Assembly (NCBI RefSeq): GCF_900107155.1
Contig: NZ_FNOX01000006.1
Coordinates: forward strand, 320,415-384,414
Reading direction: 5' to 3'
DNA from: Pseudomonas salomonii
Lineage (GTDB): Bacteria > Pseudomonadota > Gammaproteobacteria > Pseudomonadales > Pseudomonadaceae
Length of the DNA: 64,000 bases
The notes under the pieces were generated by a model, which had not been told where the DNA came from, did no database searches, and saw only the letters and a list, made by a program, of their open reading frames with translations. Shown here one piece after another: positions 16,924 through 26,126 of the stretch. The stretch's first letter is position 1, and the number at the start of each line of letters is the position of its first letter. Both the position numbers and the translations under genes were made by a program.

Positions 16924-17814
16924 CTATGACTCCACGTGTGCCAGAAACCCCTCCACACACGCCATGCACGCCTCACGCTCCTCAACATGGGGCATATGGC
17001 TCGACTGCTCAAAAATCTGCCAGCGCACGTCGCGGATGCCATCGGCAAACGGCTGCACCGTGGCGGGTGTGGCTTCATCAAAACGGCCGGAGATCAACAA
17101 CGTCGGCACCTGGATGCGTGGCAGGTGCTCGATGATGCTCCAGTGGCGCAGGCTGCCGATCACATGGAATTCGGTGGGCCCATTCATGGTGTGATACACG
17201 GTCGGGTCGTCTTCGATGGCGGCATTGGTGCGCAGCACTTCGGCGGGTTCCGGCTGGAGGCGGCAGACGTGGCGGGCGTAATACACCTGCGAGGCCGCGT
17301 GATACTCGGCGCTGTCGGTGGTGCCGGCCGCCTCATGGCGCAGCAGGGTAGCCTGCACCTCGGCCGGCAGTGCCTGACGCAGCTCATTCGCGGCGGCGCG
17401 CCACAGGTCCATGGAGGCCGGCGAATTGGCGATGATCAATGCCTTTAAACCGGCGGGCTGGCGCACCGCGTGTTCAGCACCGAGCATGCCGCCCCAGGAC
17501 TGGCCCAGCAGCGCGTACTCGCTGACGTGCAAATGCTCGATCAGGTTGTTCAACTCGGCCAGGAACAGCTCCACGTTCCAGAAGTCAGCGGGTGCGTCGC
17601 GCAGATGGGTGGAGCGGCCATTACCGAGTTGGTCATAGTGCACCACCGCGCGCCCCGTATCGGCCAGGTCCTTGAAGCTGTCGACGTAGTCATGGGTGCA
17701 GCCGGGGCCGCCGTGGGCGATGATCAAGGGCAGGCGCCCGGACTTCAAGTCGCCGGTGACCCGGAACCATGTCCGGTAGCCACGGAAATCGGCATAACCT
17801 TCGTGAACCTGCAT
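16924..17814 (-). CDS. Proline iminopeptidase / amino-acid amidase family hydrolase
   Basis: A 296-residue alpha/beta hydrolase of peptidase family S33. The oxyanion motif HGGPG (about residues 35-39), the nucleophile elbow GQSWGG (about 105-110), an acid in SGRFDEATP and a late His in SSHMPH are all visible. The family includes proline iminopeptidases and the L-amino acid amidases of Pseudomonas. I cannot tell from sequence which substrate applies. No signal peptide is seen, so it is cytoplasmic. The gene is monocistronic; ribosome-binding AAGGAGG precedes the ATG. Confidence 0.85.
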   Translation of the reverse strand: MQVHEGYADFRGYRTWFRVTGDLKSGRLPLIIAHGGPGCTHDYVDSFKDLADTGRAVVHYDQLGNGRSTHLRDAPADFWNVELFLAELNNLIEHLHVSEYALLGQSWGGMLGAEHAVRQPAGLKALIIANSPASMDLWRAAANELRQALPAEVQATLLRHEAAGTTDSAEYHAASQVYYARHVCRLQPEPAEVLRTNAAIEDDPTVYHTMNGPTEFHVIGSLRHWSIIEHLPRIQVPTLLISGRFDEATPATVQPFADGIRDVRWQIFEQSSHMPHVEEREACMACVEGFLAHVES

Positions 17815-17915
17815 GCGGTGTACCTCCTTGGATAGATGCGCTACAGGCTAGTCAAAACCGCGCGTCAGGGGCACTGGTAAAAATGATAGGTTCTTGAATT
17901 AAAAGCACCTTGAGC

Positions 17916-18791
17916 TTAAGCCAGCGCATCACGCTGCATCGACTGCAGGTTCTTCTCGATGGTTTCGCAGATGGTTTCCATCTGGATCTGGTGTTCGCTG
18001 GAATGAAACGGGCTTTGCAGGTCGGTGCCGATGCGTTCGATCGCCAGCAGCATAAAGCCCACCACGGTCGAGGCCAACGGCGTGAACCAGCCCAGGGATT
18101 CCACCAGGCCCACCGGCACGATCAGGCAGAACAGCGAGATAAACAGCCGCGGGAAATACACGTAAGGGTAGGGCAGTGGCGTATTGGCGATACGCTCCAT
18201 GCCGCCTTGGGCGTTGGACAGGTCCACCAGTGTCGACTCCAGCCGCGCCAGGCGAATACTGTCCAGGTGCCCGGCCTTGTATTCGCGGGCCAACAACGTC
18301 GCTGAACCGGTGAGGATGTCATTGGCAAAGTTGTTGGTGGCGCCATTGCGCGCAAACTCTTCGGCGGGGATAAACGCACGCACTTCATCCGGGCACGGCC
18401 GGCCCTTGAGGTGCGCCGCCAGGCAGTTCACATAAGCCACATGGCGGCGCAACAGGGTGGCCTTGACCGGGTTTACCTCGCCCTCGGGGTCATCCAGCAG
18501 TGTCAGCACCTGGCGGGCGAAACTGCGCGAGTTATTCACCATCGCGCCCCACAACGTGCGTGCTTCCCACCAGCGGTTATAGGCGCTGCTGTTACGAAAG
18601 CTGATCAACACCACCAGCGCCGAACCCAGCAGGGTCAGCGGCATCAGCGGCAAGTTGATCTTGGTGGTCAGGAACAACATGAAATCGACCGTGACGGCCA
18701 CATCCCACAACAACAGCCAGAACAAGGCCCAACCCACATAGCCCATGGTTTTGATAATCAGGCGGTACTTTTTGATGATGGCGGCTTTCAA
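17916..18791 (-). CDS. Bestrophin-like membrane protein
   Basis: A 291-residue member of the bestrophin/UPF0187 family. Bacterial members form pentameric ion channels in the inner membrane. The conserved ISFRNSSAYNRWWEARTLWG segment (about residues 63-82) and four hydrophobic stretches are clear. The only start in frame before the conserved region is TTG at 18791, with a GAGG a short way upstream. It has no functional partner nearby. Confidence 0.85.
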   Translation of the reverse strand: MKAAIIKKYRLIIKTMGYVGWALFWLLLWDVAVTVDFMLFLTTKINLPLMPLTLLGSALVVLISFRNSSAYNRWWEARTLWGAMVNNSRSFARQVLTLLDDPEGEVNPVKATLLRRHVAYVNCLAAHLKGRPCPDEVRAFIPAEEFARNGATNNFANDILTGSATLLAREYKAGHLDSIRLARLESTLVDLSNAQGGMERIANTPLPYPYVYFPRLFISLFCLIVPVGLVESLGWFTPLASTVVGFMLLAIERIGTDLQSPFHSSEHQIQMETICETIEKNLQSMQRDALA

Positions 18792-19141
18792 ACGAGGACC
18801 TCACAGCGAGCGATGGGCAATAAACACCCTAGCTCGGACGCCCGCAGGCGGTGAAGGTTCGCGGTCATATTTCTGACGCCATTTATTGGCGCTGCTTCAC
18901 CTGCAATCTTTGCACTGCTATTTCAAGCAAGTGCAACGCTTGCGCGTTAGCAAATAGCCCAGGAAGTGCAGTTGGAACAACTTTGGTAATGATGCTGTGC
19001 CGCACGGCAATCACTGTACATTGGCCTCAAAGGCAAAGCGCCATCAAGGACCGTTTTACGACGTGATTTGTTTTGGGACCTGACTACGTGAACTTCGTAG
19101 TCTAGATCAGTGGGATGAAGTTGGTTGATCAGGGCTCTTTC
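18792..19141. other. Intergenic region upstream of the regulator/diguanylate cyclase pair
   Basis: About 350 bases without a supported gene, between divergent bestrophin and regulator genes. It has a local drop in GC. It holds a perfect 7-bp inverted repeat, GACTACG-N7-CGTAGTC (19082-19102), about 40 bases before the downstream start. That could be an operator for the neighbouring DNA-binding-like protein. Confidence 0.45.
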
Positions 19142-20005
19142 ATGCACGTCAGTTCGTTAAAGTTGGATATTGGTAATACTGCACAAGCGCTTGAACGTCA
19201 TGAGGACTTTGAATCTTGTATTCGGGCGCATTATCAGGTGCTTCTAGGCCCTTACTCGAAACGCCCGTTTTTCTACAAAAGTGCAATGAAATACAGCCGT
19301 TTGATGGTCTCTTTTGCACTTTTCAGCGAGTACTTTTCCAAACCGACAGCCTTGCTTTGCGAGGTGAAAGCCTTCTGTGTGGCGCGCGGGTATTGCTCAA
19401 GAAACAGCCTGGAATCGATCTTCCTGCTGTTTCGGGCGCTGGGCTTCATGGAGGTCGACGCGCACCCGGAGGACAGCCGTTTCAGGGTGTATGCGCCCTC
19501 GGACGAAGCCTGTCGGGAAGTGCGGCTGATGCTGACGTCAATTACCGACTCGCTGGCGTTGATGTGCCCTGAAAAAGACCTGTTTCGCACAATGCGCGAG
19601 ATGGATGACCGCCGTTTTCTGGCCCTTTACTTCAAAGGCTTCGCGCAGATCCTGGCCGACGAAATGACCGTTGATGTGTTGCTGCCCGACTGTTATTGGC
19701 TGGTGAAGAAAGATGCAGGGCATTTGTTGATGCTGGCGATTTATAACGATGCCTTTTCACCGGAAAACGAGCGCATGACCTTCAAGTCGTCATCTTATCT
19801 TGCGCTCGCCCAGCAGCTGTCGGTATCGAAAACCCATATTATTCGAATGGTCCGCGAGGGCGTCGAGAAGGGCTATTTCAAAGTGCATGCAAAAAAACAG
19901 CTGGAAGTGCTGCCGGCTTTTGTTCGCCTGGTAAGACGGTTTATGGCGTTTTCATTTGCGGTGGGCCTGCACGCGGTTGAAAGAGGGGAAAGGGATGCCT
20001 GCTAA
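19142..20005 (+). CDS. Protein of unknown family with helix-turn-helix-like ends
   Basis: I do not recognise the family. The 287-residue protein is mainly helical and cytoplasmic. The last 75 residues (SSYLALAQQLSVSKTHIIRMVREGVEKGYF) look like a winged helix. A second possible one lies near residues 60-110 (EVKAFCVARGYCSRNSLESIF). It overlaps the downstream diguanylate cyclase by 11 bases, so the two are translated together. The start could also be ATG 19115; 19142 is preferred for AGGG at good spacing. A transcription factor that tunes the cyclase is a reasonable guess. Confidence 0.6.
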   Translation: MHVSSLKLDIGNTAQALERHEDFESCIRAHYQVLLGPYSKRPFFYKSAMKYSRLMVSFALFSEYFSKPTALLCEVKAFCVARGYCSRNSLESIFLLFRALGFMEVDAHPEDSRFRVYAPSDEACREVRLMLTSITDSLALMCPEKDLFRTMREMDDRRFLALYFKGFAQILADEMTVDVLLPDCYWLVKKDAGHLLMLAIYNDAFSPENERMTFKSSSYLALAQQLSVSKTHIIRMVREGVEKGYFKVHAKKQLEVLPAFVRLVRRFMAFSFAVGLHAVERGERDAC

Positions 20006-21035
20006 CTTGAAGTTAAGGCCACGGATGCGTCGGTTACTGTCGCCAGCGGTCACTCAGGCCGAGTTAATCGGGATTATTGCCTGGCTCGGGGTGTTGTTGA
20101 TTCATCCGGATATGCAGCTGGATGTATATTTGGTGGCGATCAGCCTGTGCCTGTTGGCGGTGTGTCGACTGCACCACATGACTCCGCACTTTTACCTGTG
20201 GCGTGCGCTCGGGGTTGTATACGTGGTGCTGCTGTCCGTGGGGTTTGCCTATGTCATCAGCGCGCATGGGGAGTTGCGCCTGTTTGGCTTGCCGCTGGCG
20301 GTTATCCTGGTGATCAGCAGCGCCATCCTGTTTATCAGTGTGCAGGATTACCTGGCCTGCGCCACGTTGGTCTGGTTGATTTTATGGCCGTGCATCCAGG
20401 CGGACATTTACGGCGATGCCCAGGTCTATCTGTATATTTTTTGCGTCGCGTCGGTGGCCATCGGCTTTATTCTGAGTTTTTCCTATTTGAAGAACTTGCG
20501 CTCGGTGTTGCTGGTAGAAAGCGAGTTTCGCGAGCTGGCAGAGACGGACTACCTGACCTCCATTCTCAACCGGCGCGCCTTCATGCAGGGCTTTGACGCG
20601 CTGATCGCCAGTGGCCAGAGCGGCTATTTCATGATGTTGGATATCGACAGTTTCAAACTCAAGAATGACCGGTATGGCCACGATGTGGGCGACAGCATTC
20701 TTTGCGCCATGGCCACCTGCCTGAAAACCGCCAAGGGCAGCCACAGTTTCGGCAGGATCGGCGGCGAAGAGTTCGGTGTGCTGTTGTTGGGCGACGACCC
20801 GGCTGTCGCCAGTCAGTTCGCACGGGATTTGTTGCAGGCGATCCGACGCAGTGTAGCGGCGCCGCACAACTACACGTGCAGCGCGGGAATGGCGCGTTTT
20901 TCGGCGGGGGACGAGATGTCGGCGGTGCTTAAGGACGCTGATCGCAACCTGTATGGCGCCAAGCAAAATGGCAAGGATCGGGCCTATCTGGAGGGCAGGC
21001 CGATTAACCCGCACGGGTGTGCAGTCGCCCAATGA
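19995..21035 (+). CDS. Membrane-bound diguanylate cyclase (GGDEF)
   Basis: A 346-residue protein with about five or six N-terminal membrane helices (residues 20-175) and a C-terminal GGDEF domain. The active site reads RIGGEEFGV, with the metal-binding Asp in LDIDSF and the domain-opening TDYLTSILNRRAF. It should make cyclic di-GMP. The RxxD inhibitory site normally five residues before GGEEF is absent (GSHSF there). It overlaps the upstream unknown gene. No phosphodiesterase (EAL/HD-GYP) is nearby. Confidence 0.92.
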   Translation: MPANLKLRPRMRRLLSPAVTQAELIGIIAWLGVLLIHPDMQLDVYLVAISLCLLAVCRLHHMTPHFYLWRALGVVYVVLLSVGFAYVISAHGELRLFGLPLAVILVISSAILFISVQDYLACATLVWLILWPCIQADIYGDAQVYLYIFCVASVAIGFILSFSYLKNLRSVLLVESEFRELAETDYLTSILNRRAFMQGFDALIASGQSGYFMMLDIDSFKLKNDRYGHDVGDSILCAMATCLKTAKGSHSFGRIGGEEFGVLLLGDDPAVASQFARDLLQAIRRSVAAPHNYTCSAGMARFSAGDEMSAVLKDADRNLYGAKQNGKDRAYLEGRPINPHGCAVAQ

Positions 21036-21088
21036 GTGCTCAGCGTGGCCGGTTCCTCGAACTGACCCTCTGAGCGTAGACGATCAAT

Positions 21089-21811
21089 TTACAGCGGCGT
21101 GAGCACGTTCATCACCGTGTCCAGCGCCACCCGCGTGTCATCCAGTTGCACCAGCGAGGCGTGCCGGGCGCCGAGGGCGTCACGGTTCTGGATGGCGGTG
21201 AGGATCGCTTTGTGGCGGGGCAGGCTCAGGCCCTGGATGTCGGGGCGGCGGTTGGTGATGTTGATCGATTCGCGCAGCGGCAACGACAGCATGTTGCACA
21301 TGTAGGCGAGCAAATCGTTGCGGGTCGCATCGGCGATGGCACGGTGGAAGTCCAGGTCGGCCTGCAGCAGGTCGTCGTGGGTCTTGGCGGTTTCCATGCC
21401 CAGGTAAGCGTGTTCGATGGTGGCGATGTCTTCAGCTGTGGCCGTGGTCGCGGCCATGGCGGCGATTTCCGGTTCGAGGATGCGTCGCACGCCGGCCAGG
21501 GTGTTGAAAAATTCGCTGTGGGGCGTGGACTGCATCAGCCAGGACAGCACATCCGGGTCAAGCAAATGCCATTTCACCCGTGGACGCACCACCGCGCCCA
21601 CCCGTGGCTTGGAATACACCAGGCCCTTGGCACTGAGTACGCGGGTCGCCTCACGCAACACCGAGCGGCTGACCTGGTATTCCTCGCACAGCGTGGCTTC
21701 CATGGGCAGGCGTTCTTCGGGCTTGAAGCGCCCGGAAACGATGTGCATGCCCAAGTCCTGAACGATCTGGGCATGCTGGCTCTTGCGCGGCTTGGGCGGC
21801 TGGTGATCCAT
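21089..21811 (-). CDS. GntR/FadR-family regulator of the arabinose genes
   Basis: A 240-residue FadR-subfamily GntR regulator. It has an N-terminal winged helix (about residues 12-75, LPMEATLCEEYQVSRSVLREATRVLSAKGLV) and a helical C-terminal FCD domain with the expected D-x3-H and two further His (DLDFHRAIADAT, LPRHKAI), which bind metal and sugar-acid ligands. It lies 3' of the arabinonate dehydratase gene on the same strand. Three ATwGTnnnACwAw sites in the arabinose region fit its predicted operator. ATG 21811 is chosen; an earlier TTG at 21859 is less likely. Confidence 0.88.
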   Translation of the reverse strand: MDHQPPKPRKSQHAQIVQDLGMHIVSGRFKPEERLPMEATLCEEYQVSRSVLREATRVLSAKGLVYSKPRVGAVVRPRVKWHLLDPDVLSWLMQSTPHSEFFNTLAGVRRILEPEIAAMAATTATAEDIATIEHAYLGMETAKTHDDLLQADLDFHRAIADATRNDLLAYMCNMLSLPLRESINITNRRPDIQGLSLPRHKAILTAIQNRDALGARHASLVQLDDTRVALDTVMNVLTPL

Positions 21812-21859
21812 AACGACGGGGAGGCTCTGGCTTAGGTTCGCGGCATCATAGCATCCCAA

Positions 21860-23596
21860 TTAGTGGGAATGCCGGGGGACTTCAGCGCCACGGCAGCCCA
21901 CCAGGAAGTCGAAGTCGCAGCCTTGATCGGCCTGCAGCACGTGATCGATATACAGCTGGCGGTAGCCGCCGACGATCAGGTTTTGCGGTGGCGCCAGGTC
22001 AGCCATGCGCGCCGCCAGTTCGGCGTCGGGGATATCCAGGTGCAACCGGCCGTTGGCGCAGTCGAGCTCGATCCAGTCACCTTCCTGCACCGTGGCCAGC
22101 GGCCCACCGGCGGCGGCTTCCGGCGCCACGTGCAGCACCACCGTGCCGTAGGCGGTGCCGCTCATGCGTGCATCGGAAATGCGCACCATGTCGGTCACGC
22201 CCTGGGCCAGCAGCTTGGCGGGCAGGCCCATGTTGCCGACTTCGGCCATGCCCGGGTAACCCTTGGGCCCACAGTTTTTCATGACCAGAATCGAGTTGGC
22301 ATCCACGTCCAGCGCCGGGTCATTGATGCGTGCCTTGTACATGTCGAAGTTCTCGAACACCACCGCGCGGCCACGGTGCTGCATCAACTCGGGGCTGGCG
22401 GCGGACGGCTTGAGCACAGCGCCGAGCGGCGCCAGGTTGCCGCGCAATACGCAAATACCGCCGTCGGCACGGATCGGGTTGTCGAGGGTACGGATCACTT
22501 CGTCCTGGCCATAGATCGGCGAGTCCTGGGTATTTTCGCCCAACGACTTGCCATTCACCGTCAGGGCATTCGGGTGCGGGATCAGGTTGGCTTCGCCCAG
22601 ACGGCGCAGCACAGCCGGCAGGCCGCCGGCGTAGTAGAACTCTTCCATCAGGAAACGCCCCGACGGCTGCAGGTCGACGATGGTCGGCACACCACGGCCC
22701 ATGCGGGTCCAATCGTCCAGGTCAAGCTCGACACCAATACGCCCGGCGATGGCTTTAAGGTGGATCACCGCGTTGGTCGAACCGCCGATGGCCGCATTCA
22801 CCCGGATCGCGTTTTCGAACGCCTCCTTGGTAAGGATTTTCGACAGTTTCAAATCTTCACGCACCATCTCGACCGCGCGCATGCCGGACATATGCGCCAG
22901 CACATAGCGCCGCGCATCCACCGCCGGAATCGCTGCGTTGTGGGGCAGGGAAGTGCCGAGTGCTTCGGCCATGCAGGCCATGGTCGATGCAGTGCCCATG
23001 GTGTTGCAGGTGCCCGCCGAGCGCGACATGCCGCCTTCGGCTGCAAGGAAATCGTCAAGGGTGATGGTGCCGGCCTTGACCTGTTCGCTCAGTTGCCACA
23101 CCACCGTGCCCGAGCCGATGTCCTGGCCCTTGTGCTTGCCGTTGAGCATCGGCCCGCCGGTGACCACGATGGCCGGCACGTCACAACTGGCCGCGCCCAT
23201 CAGCAGCGCCGGGGTGGTTTTGTCGCAGCCGGTGAGCAGCACCACACCGTCGATGGGGTTGCCGCGAATGGCTTCCTCGACATCCATGCTCGCCAGGTTG
23301 CGGGTGAGCATGGCGGTGGGGCGCAGGTTGGATTCGCCATTGGAGAACACCGGGAATTCCACCGGGAAACCACCGGCTTCGATCACACCGCGTTTGACGT
23401 GCTCGGCGATCTGGCGGAAGTGCGCGTTGCACGGGGTCAGTTCCGACCAGGTGTTGCAGATGCCGATGATCGGTTTGCCATGGAACTGATGGTCGGCAAT
23501 GCCCTGGTTCTTCATCCAGCTGCGGTACATGAAACCGTTCTTGTCGGCGGTACCAAACCACTGGGCGGAGCGGAGGGCGGGCTTTTTATCAGGCAT
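21860..23596 (-). CDS. L-arabinonate dehydratase (IlvD/Edd family)
   Basis: A 578-residue dehydratase of the IlvD/EDD family, the sugar-acid branch. Three iron-sulfur ligand cysteines sit in TGCDKTTPA, GTCNTMGTAST and the late KNCGPKGYPGMAE. It should remove water from L-arabinonate to give 2-keto-3-deoxy-L-arabinonate. Assignment to arabinonate rests on the neighbours (lactonase, AraD1-type protein, ketoglutarate semialdehyde dehydrogenase, AraF). Start 23596 has AGAGAG upstream and a GntR-type operator only 14 bases before it. The frame continuing to 23683 is not conserved. Confidence 0.9.
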   Translation of the reverse strand: MPDKKPALRSAQWFGTADKNGFMYRSWMKNQGIADHQFHGKPIIGICNTWSELTPCNAHFRQIAEHVKRGVIEAGGFPVEFPVFSNGESNLRPTAMLTRNLASMDVEEAIRGNPIDGVVLLTGCDKTTPALLMGAASCDVPAIVVTGGPMLNGKHKGQDIGSGTVVWQLSEQVKAGTITLDDFLAAEGGMSRSAGTCNTMGTASTMACMAEALGTSLPHNAAIPAVDARRYVLAHMSGMRAVEMVREDLKLSKILTKEAFENAIRVNAAIGGSTNAVIHLKAIAGRIGVELDLDDWTRMGRGVPTIVDLQPSGRFLMEEFYYAGGLPAVLRRLGEANLIPHPNALTVNGKSLGENTQDSPIYGQDEVIRTLDNPIRADGGICVLRGNLAPLGAVLKPSAASPELMQHRGRAVVFENFDMYKARINDPALDVDANSILVMKNCGPKGYPGMAEVGNMGLPAKLLAQGVTDMVRISDARMSGTAYGTVVLHVAPEAAAGGPLATVQEGDWIELDCANGRLHLDIPDAELAARMADLAPPQNLIVGGYRQLYIDHVLQADQGCDFDFLVGCRGAEVPRHSH

Positions 23597-23609
23597 GATC
23601 GACTCTCTT

Positions 23610-23622
23610 ATTGTATGACTAT
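23610..23622. promoter_or_regulatory. GntR-type operator 1
   Basis: ATTGTATGACTAT fits ATwGTnnnACwAT, the spacing and core of FadR-subfamily sites. It lies 14 bases before the dehydratase start, where bound repressor would block transcription. Confidence 0.6.
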
Positions 23623-23683
23623 ATGTTCTATATGCGCTTAAACATAAGCGCAAAATCGCAGCTTTGGAAGTGTTGTTTTGCAA

Positions 23684-23696
23684 ATAGTCATACTAT
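23684..23696. promoter_or_regulatory. GntR-type operator 2
   Basis: ATAGTCATACTAT is a perfect 5-bp-arm palindrome with a 3-base centre, facing operator 1 across 61 bases in the divergent promoter region of the dehydratase and the MFS gene. An overlapping ACTATATAGT palindrome follows at 23692-23701. Confidence 0.65.
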
Positions 23697-23765
23697 ATAG
23701 TCCTGCTTAATTGAGGTGTGACCCTGGCGGATGTTCGCGAGAGGCAGCCCCCGAGCTTCTATAAA

Positions 23766-23773
23766 AACAACAA
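23766..23773 (+). promoter_or_regulatory. Crc/Hfq CA motif before the MFS gene
   Basis: AACAACAA immediately before the CGGAGA ribosome-binding site. It fits the AAnAAnAA Hfq/Crc target. Confidence 0.55.
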
Positions 23774-23788
23774 TCGGAGATCGACCCC

Positions 23789-25111
23789 ATGAGCCAGGAA
23801 TTGCGGCTTGTTCGGCGTATCACGCTGAAACTGATTCCCTTCCTGATCCTGCTGTACCTGATCGCCTACGTGGACCGCTCGGCGGTTGGGTTTGCCAAGC
23901 TGCACATGGGCGCCGACGTCGGCATCGGCGACGCTGCCTATGGCTTGGGGGCGGGGTTGTTCTTTATTGGCTACTTCCTGTTTGAAATCCCCAGCAACCT
24001 GATGCTCGACCGCTTCGGCGCGCGGCGCTGGTTTGCACGGATCATGCTCACCTGGGGCGCCATCACCATTGGCATGGCCTTCGTGCAGGGGCCGCACAGC
24101 TTTTATGTGATGCGCTTTTTGCTCGGCGCGGCCGAAGCCGGGTTCTTTCCGGGCGTGCTGTACTACATCACCCAGTGGTTCCCGGTGCGCCATCGCGGCA
24201 AGATCCTGGGGCTGTTCATTCTCTCCCAGCCGATTGCCATGATGATCACCGGGCCCGTGTCCGGCGGCCTGCTGGGCATGGACGGCATCCTCGGGCTGCA
24301 CGGCTGGCAATGGCTGTTTATCGTGATCGGCACACCGGCGTTGTTGCTGACCTGGCCGGTGCTGCGCTTTCTGCCGGACGGCCCCAGGCAGGTCAACTGG
24401 ATGAGCGAAGACGAGAAAACCTGGCTGACCGCTGAGCTGGCCAAAGACCTGCAAGCCTACGGTCAGACCCGCCACGGCAACCCGCTGCATGCCCTCAAGG
24501 ACAAGCGCGTGTTGCTGCTGGCGCTGTTCTACCTGCCGGTGACCTTGAGCATCTATGGCCTGGGCCTGTGGTTGCCGACCCTGATCAAACAGTTCGGCGG
24601 CACTGACCTGGTGACCGGTTTTATCTCGGCCGTGCCCTACATTTTCGGCATCATCGGGCTGCTGATCATCCCGCGCAGTTCCGACCGCTTGAACGATCGG
24701 TATGGCCACCTTGCCGTGCTCTATGTGCTCGGCGCCATCGGCTTGTTTTGCAGTGCCTGGCTGAGCGTGCCGGTGCTGCAAATGGCGGCGCTGTGCCTGG
24801 CGGCGTTTGCCTTGTTTTCCTGCACGGCGGTGTTCTGGACCTTGCCGGGGCGGTTTTTTGCCGGTGCCAGTGCGGCGGCGGGCATTGCCTTGATTAACTC
24901 GGTGGGCAACCTGGGCGGCTATATCGGCCCGTTCGTGATCGGCGCGCTCAAGGAATACACCGGCAACCTGGCTTCGGGCCTGTATTTTTTGGCCGGCGTC
25001 ATGGTGTTCGGGCTGTTCTTGACCGCTGTGGTGTACCGCGTGCTGGAACGCAAGCATGTGCTGCCCGCCGACCAGTTTGCCGCCAGCGCCCGAGGCGCCA
25101 CACGTACTTAA
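23789..25111 (+). CDS. MFS transporter, anion:cation symporter type
   Basis: A 440-residue, twelve-helix major facilitator of the ACS group, whose members carry sugar acids and similar organic anions. The early YVDRSAVGFAKL segment and GYFLFEIPSNL are typical. It starts the plus-strand arabinose operon, divergent from the dehydratase, with a Crc/Hfq motif at its leader. A likely cargo is L-arabinonate or arabinose. With araGH missing, it may be the main uptake route of this locus. Confidence 0.9.
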   Translation: MSQELRLVRRITLKLIPFLILLYLIAYVDRSAVGFAKLHMGADVGIGDAAYGLGAGLFFIGYFLFEIPSNLMLDRFGARRWFARIMLTWGAITIGMAFVQGPHSFYVMRFLLGAAEAGFFPGVLYYITQWFPVRHRGKILGLFILSQPIAMMITGPVSGGLLGMDGILGLHGWQWLFIVIGTPALLLTWPVLRFLPDGPRQVNWMSEDEKTWLTAELAKDLQAYGQTRHGNPLHALKDKRVLLLALFYLPVTLSIYGLGLWLPTLIKQFGGTDLVTGFISAVPYIFGIIGLLIIPRSSDRLNDRYGHLAVLYVLGAIGLFCSAWLSVPVLQMAALCLAAFALFSCTAVFWTLPGRFFAGASAAAGIALINSVGNLGGYIGPFVIGALKEYTGNLASGLYFLAGVMVFGLFLTAVVYRVLERKHVLPADQFAASARGATRT

Positions 25112-25126
25112 TCCTGGAGAAGTTTG

Positions 25127-26116
25127 ATGCGTTTAGTTCAGTTCGAATTGCGTAACGGTGAGCGTCGTGTCGGCGTGGTGCAAGGCAACACACTGCGCGA
25201 AGTGCACACCGCACGCAGCGTGCGCGAATTGGCGCTGGCCGCCATCGATGCCGGTGTGGGCCTGGCGCAACAGGTCGACAGCCTGGGGCTGGGCGACAGT
25301 CATGACTACGCTGCGCTGTTGGCGGACCTCAAAGTCCTGCCGCCGCTGGACCATCCGGACCCTGCGCACATGCTGATCAGCGGCACTGGCCTGACGCACC
25401 TGGGCAGCGCCTCGGCCCGCGATAAAATGCATCAGGCCGGTGACGACAGCGCCTTGACCGACACCATGCGTATTTTCAAATGGGGCGTGGAGGGCGGCAA
25501 GCCAGCGGCCGGCCAAGCCGGCGTGCAACCGGAATGGTTCTATAAGGGCGATGGCCGTATTGTCGTGCGCCCAGGCCAGGCATTCCCGGTGCCGGCCTTT
25601 GCCGAAGACGCCGGTGAAGAGCCGGAAATCGGCGGGCTGTACGTGATCGGCCGAGACAGCAAACCCTATCGCCTGGGTTATGCGGTGGGCAACGAGTTCT
25701 CCGACCACATCATGGAACGCAAGAATTACCTGTACCTGGCCCATTCCAAGTTGCGCAGTTGCAGCTATGGCCCGGAGTTGCGCGTGGGTGAGTTGCCCCA
25801 GCACCTGGCCGGCACCAGCCGCATTCTTCGAGACGGCCAGGAGCTATGGGCAAGCGAATTTCTCAGTGGCGAGGCGAACATGTGCCACAGCCTGGAAAAC
25901 CTCGAGTATCACCATTTCAAATACAGCCAGTTCCTGACCCCGGGCGACGTGCACATTCATTTCTTCGGCACCGCCACCCTGTCATTCGCCGACGGTATAC
26001 GTACCCAGCCGGGGGATGTGTTCGAGATCAGCCAGGCCGAGTTCGGCGCACCGCTGGTCAATCGGGTCGGCAGCGCCGAAGCGGCGTTCGAACCTGGCAC
26101 TGTCATCAGCCTTTAA
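25127..26116 (+). CDS. AraD1-type FAH-family protein, probable L-KDA dehydratase
   Basis: A 329-residue member of the fumarylacetoacetate-hydrolase superfamily, GguC/AraD1 type. A metal site is suggested by the conserved GTGLTH, AGEEPEIGGLYVIG and the mid-domain acidic residues. By gene position it should convert 2-keto-3-deoxy-L-arabinonate to alpha-ketoglutarate semialdehyde, the step between the dehydratase and the semialdehyde dehydrogenase. FAH-fold enzymes do the matching step for xylonate in Caulobacter (XylX), which supports this. ATG 25127 follows GGAGAAGTTTG. Confidence 0.82.
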   Translation: MRLVQFELRNGERRVGVVQGNTLREVHTARSVRELALAAIDAGVGLAQQVDSLGLGDSHDYAALLADLKVLPPLDHPDPAHMLISGTGLTHLGSASARDKMHQAGDDSALTDTMRIFKWGVEGGKPAAGQAGVQPEWFYKGDGRIVVRPGQAFPVPAFAEDAGEEPEIGGLYVIGRDSKPYRLGYAVGNEFSDHIMERKNYLYLAHSKLRSCSYGPELRVGELPQHLAGTSRILRDGQELWASEFLSGEANMCHSLENLEYHHFKYSQFLTPGDVHIHFFGTATLSFADGIRTQPGDVFEISQAEFGAPLVNRVGSAEAAFEPGTVISL

Positions 26117-26126
26117 GGAGATCAGC

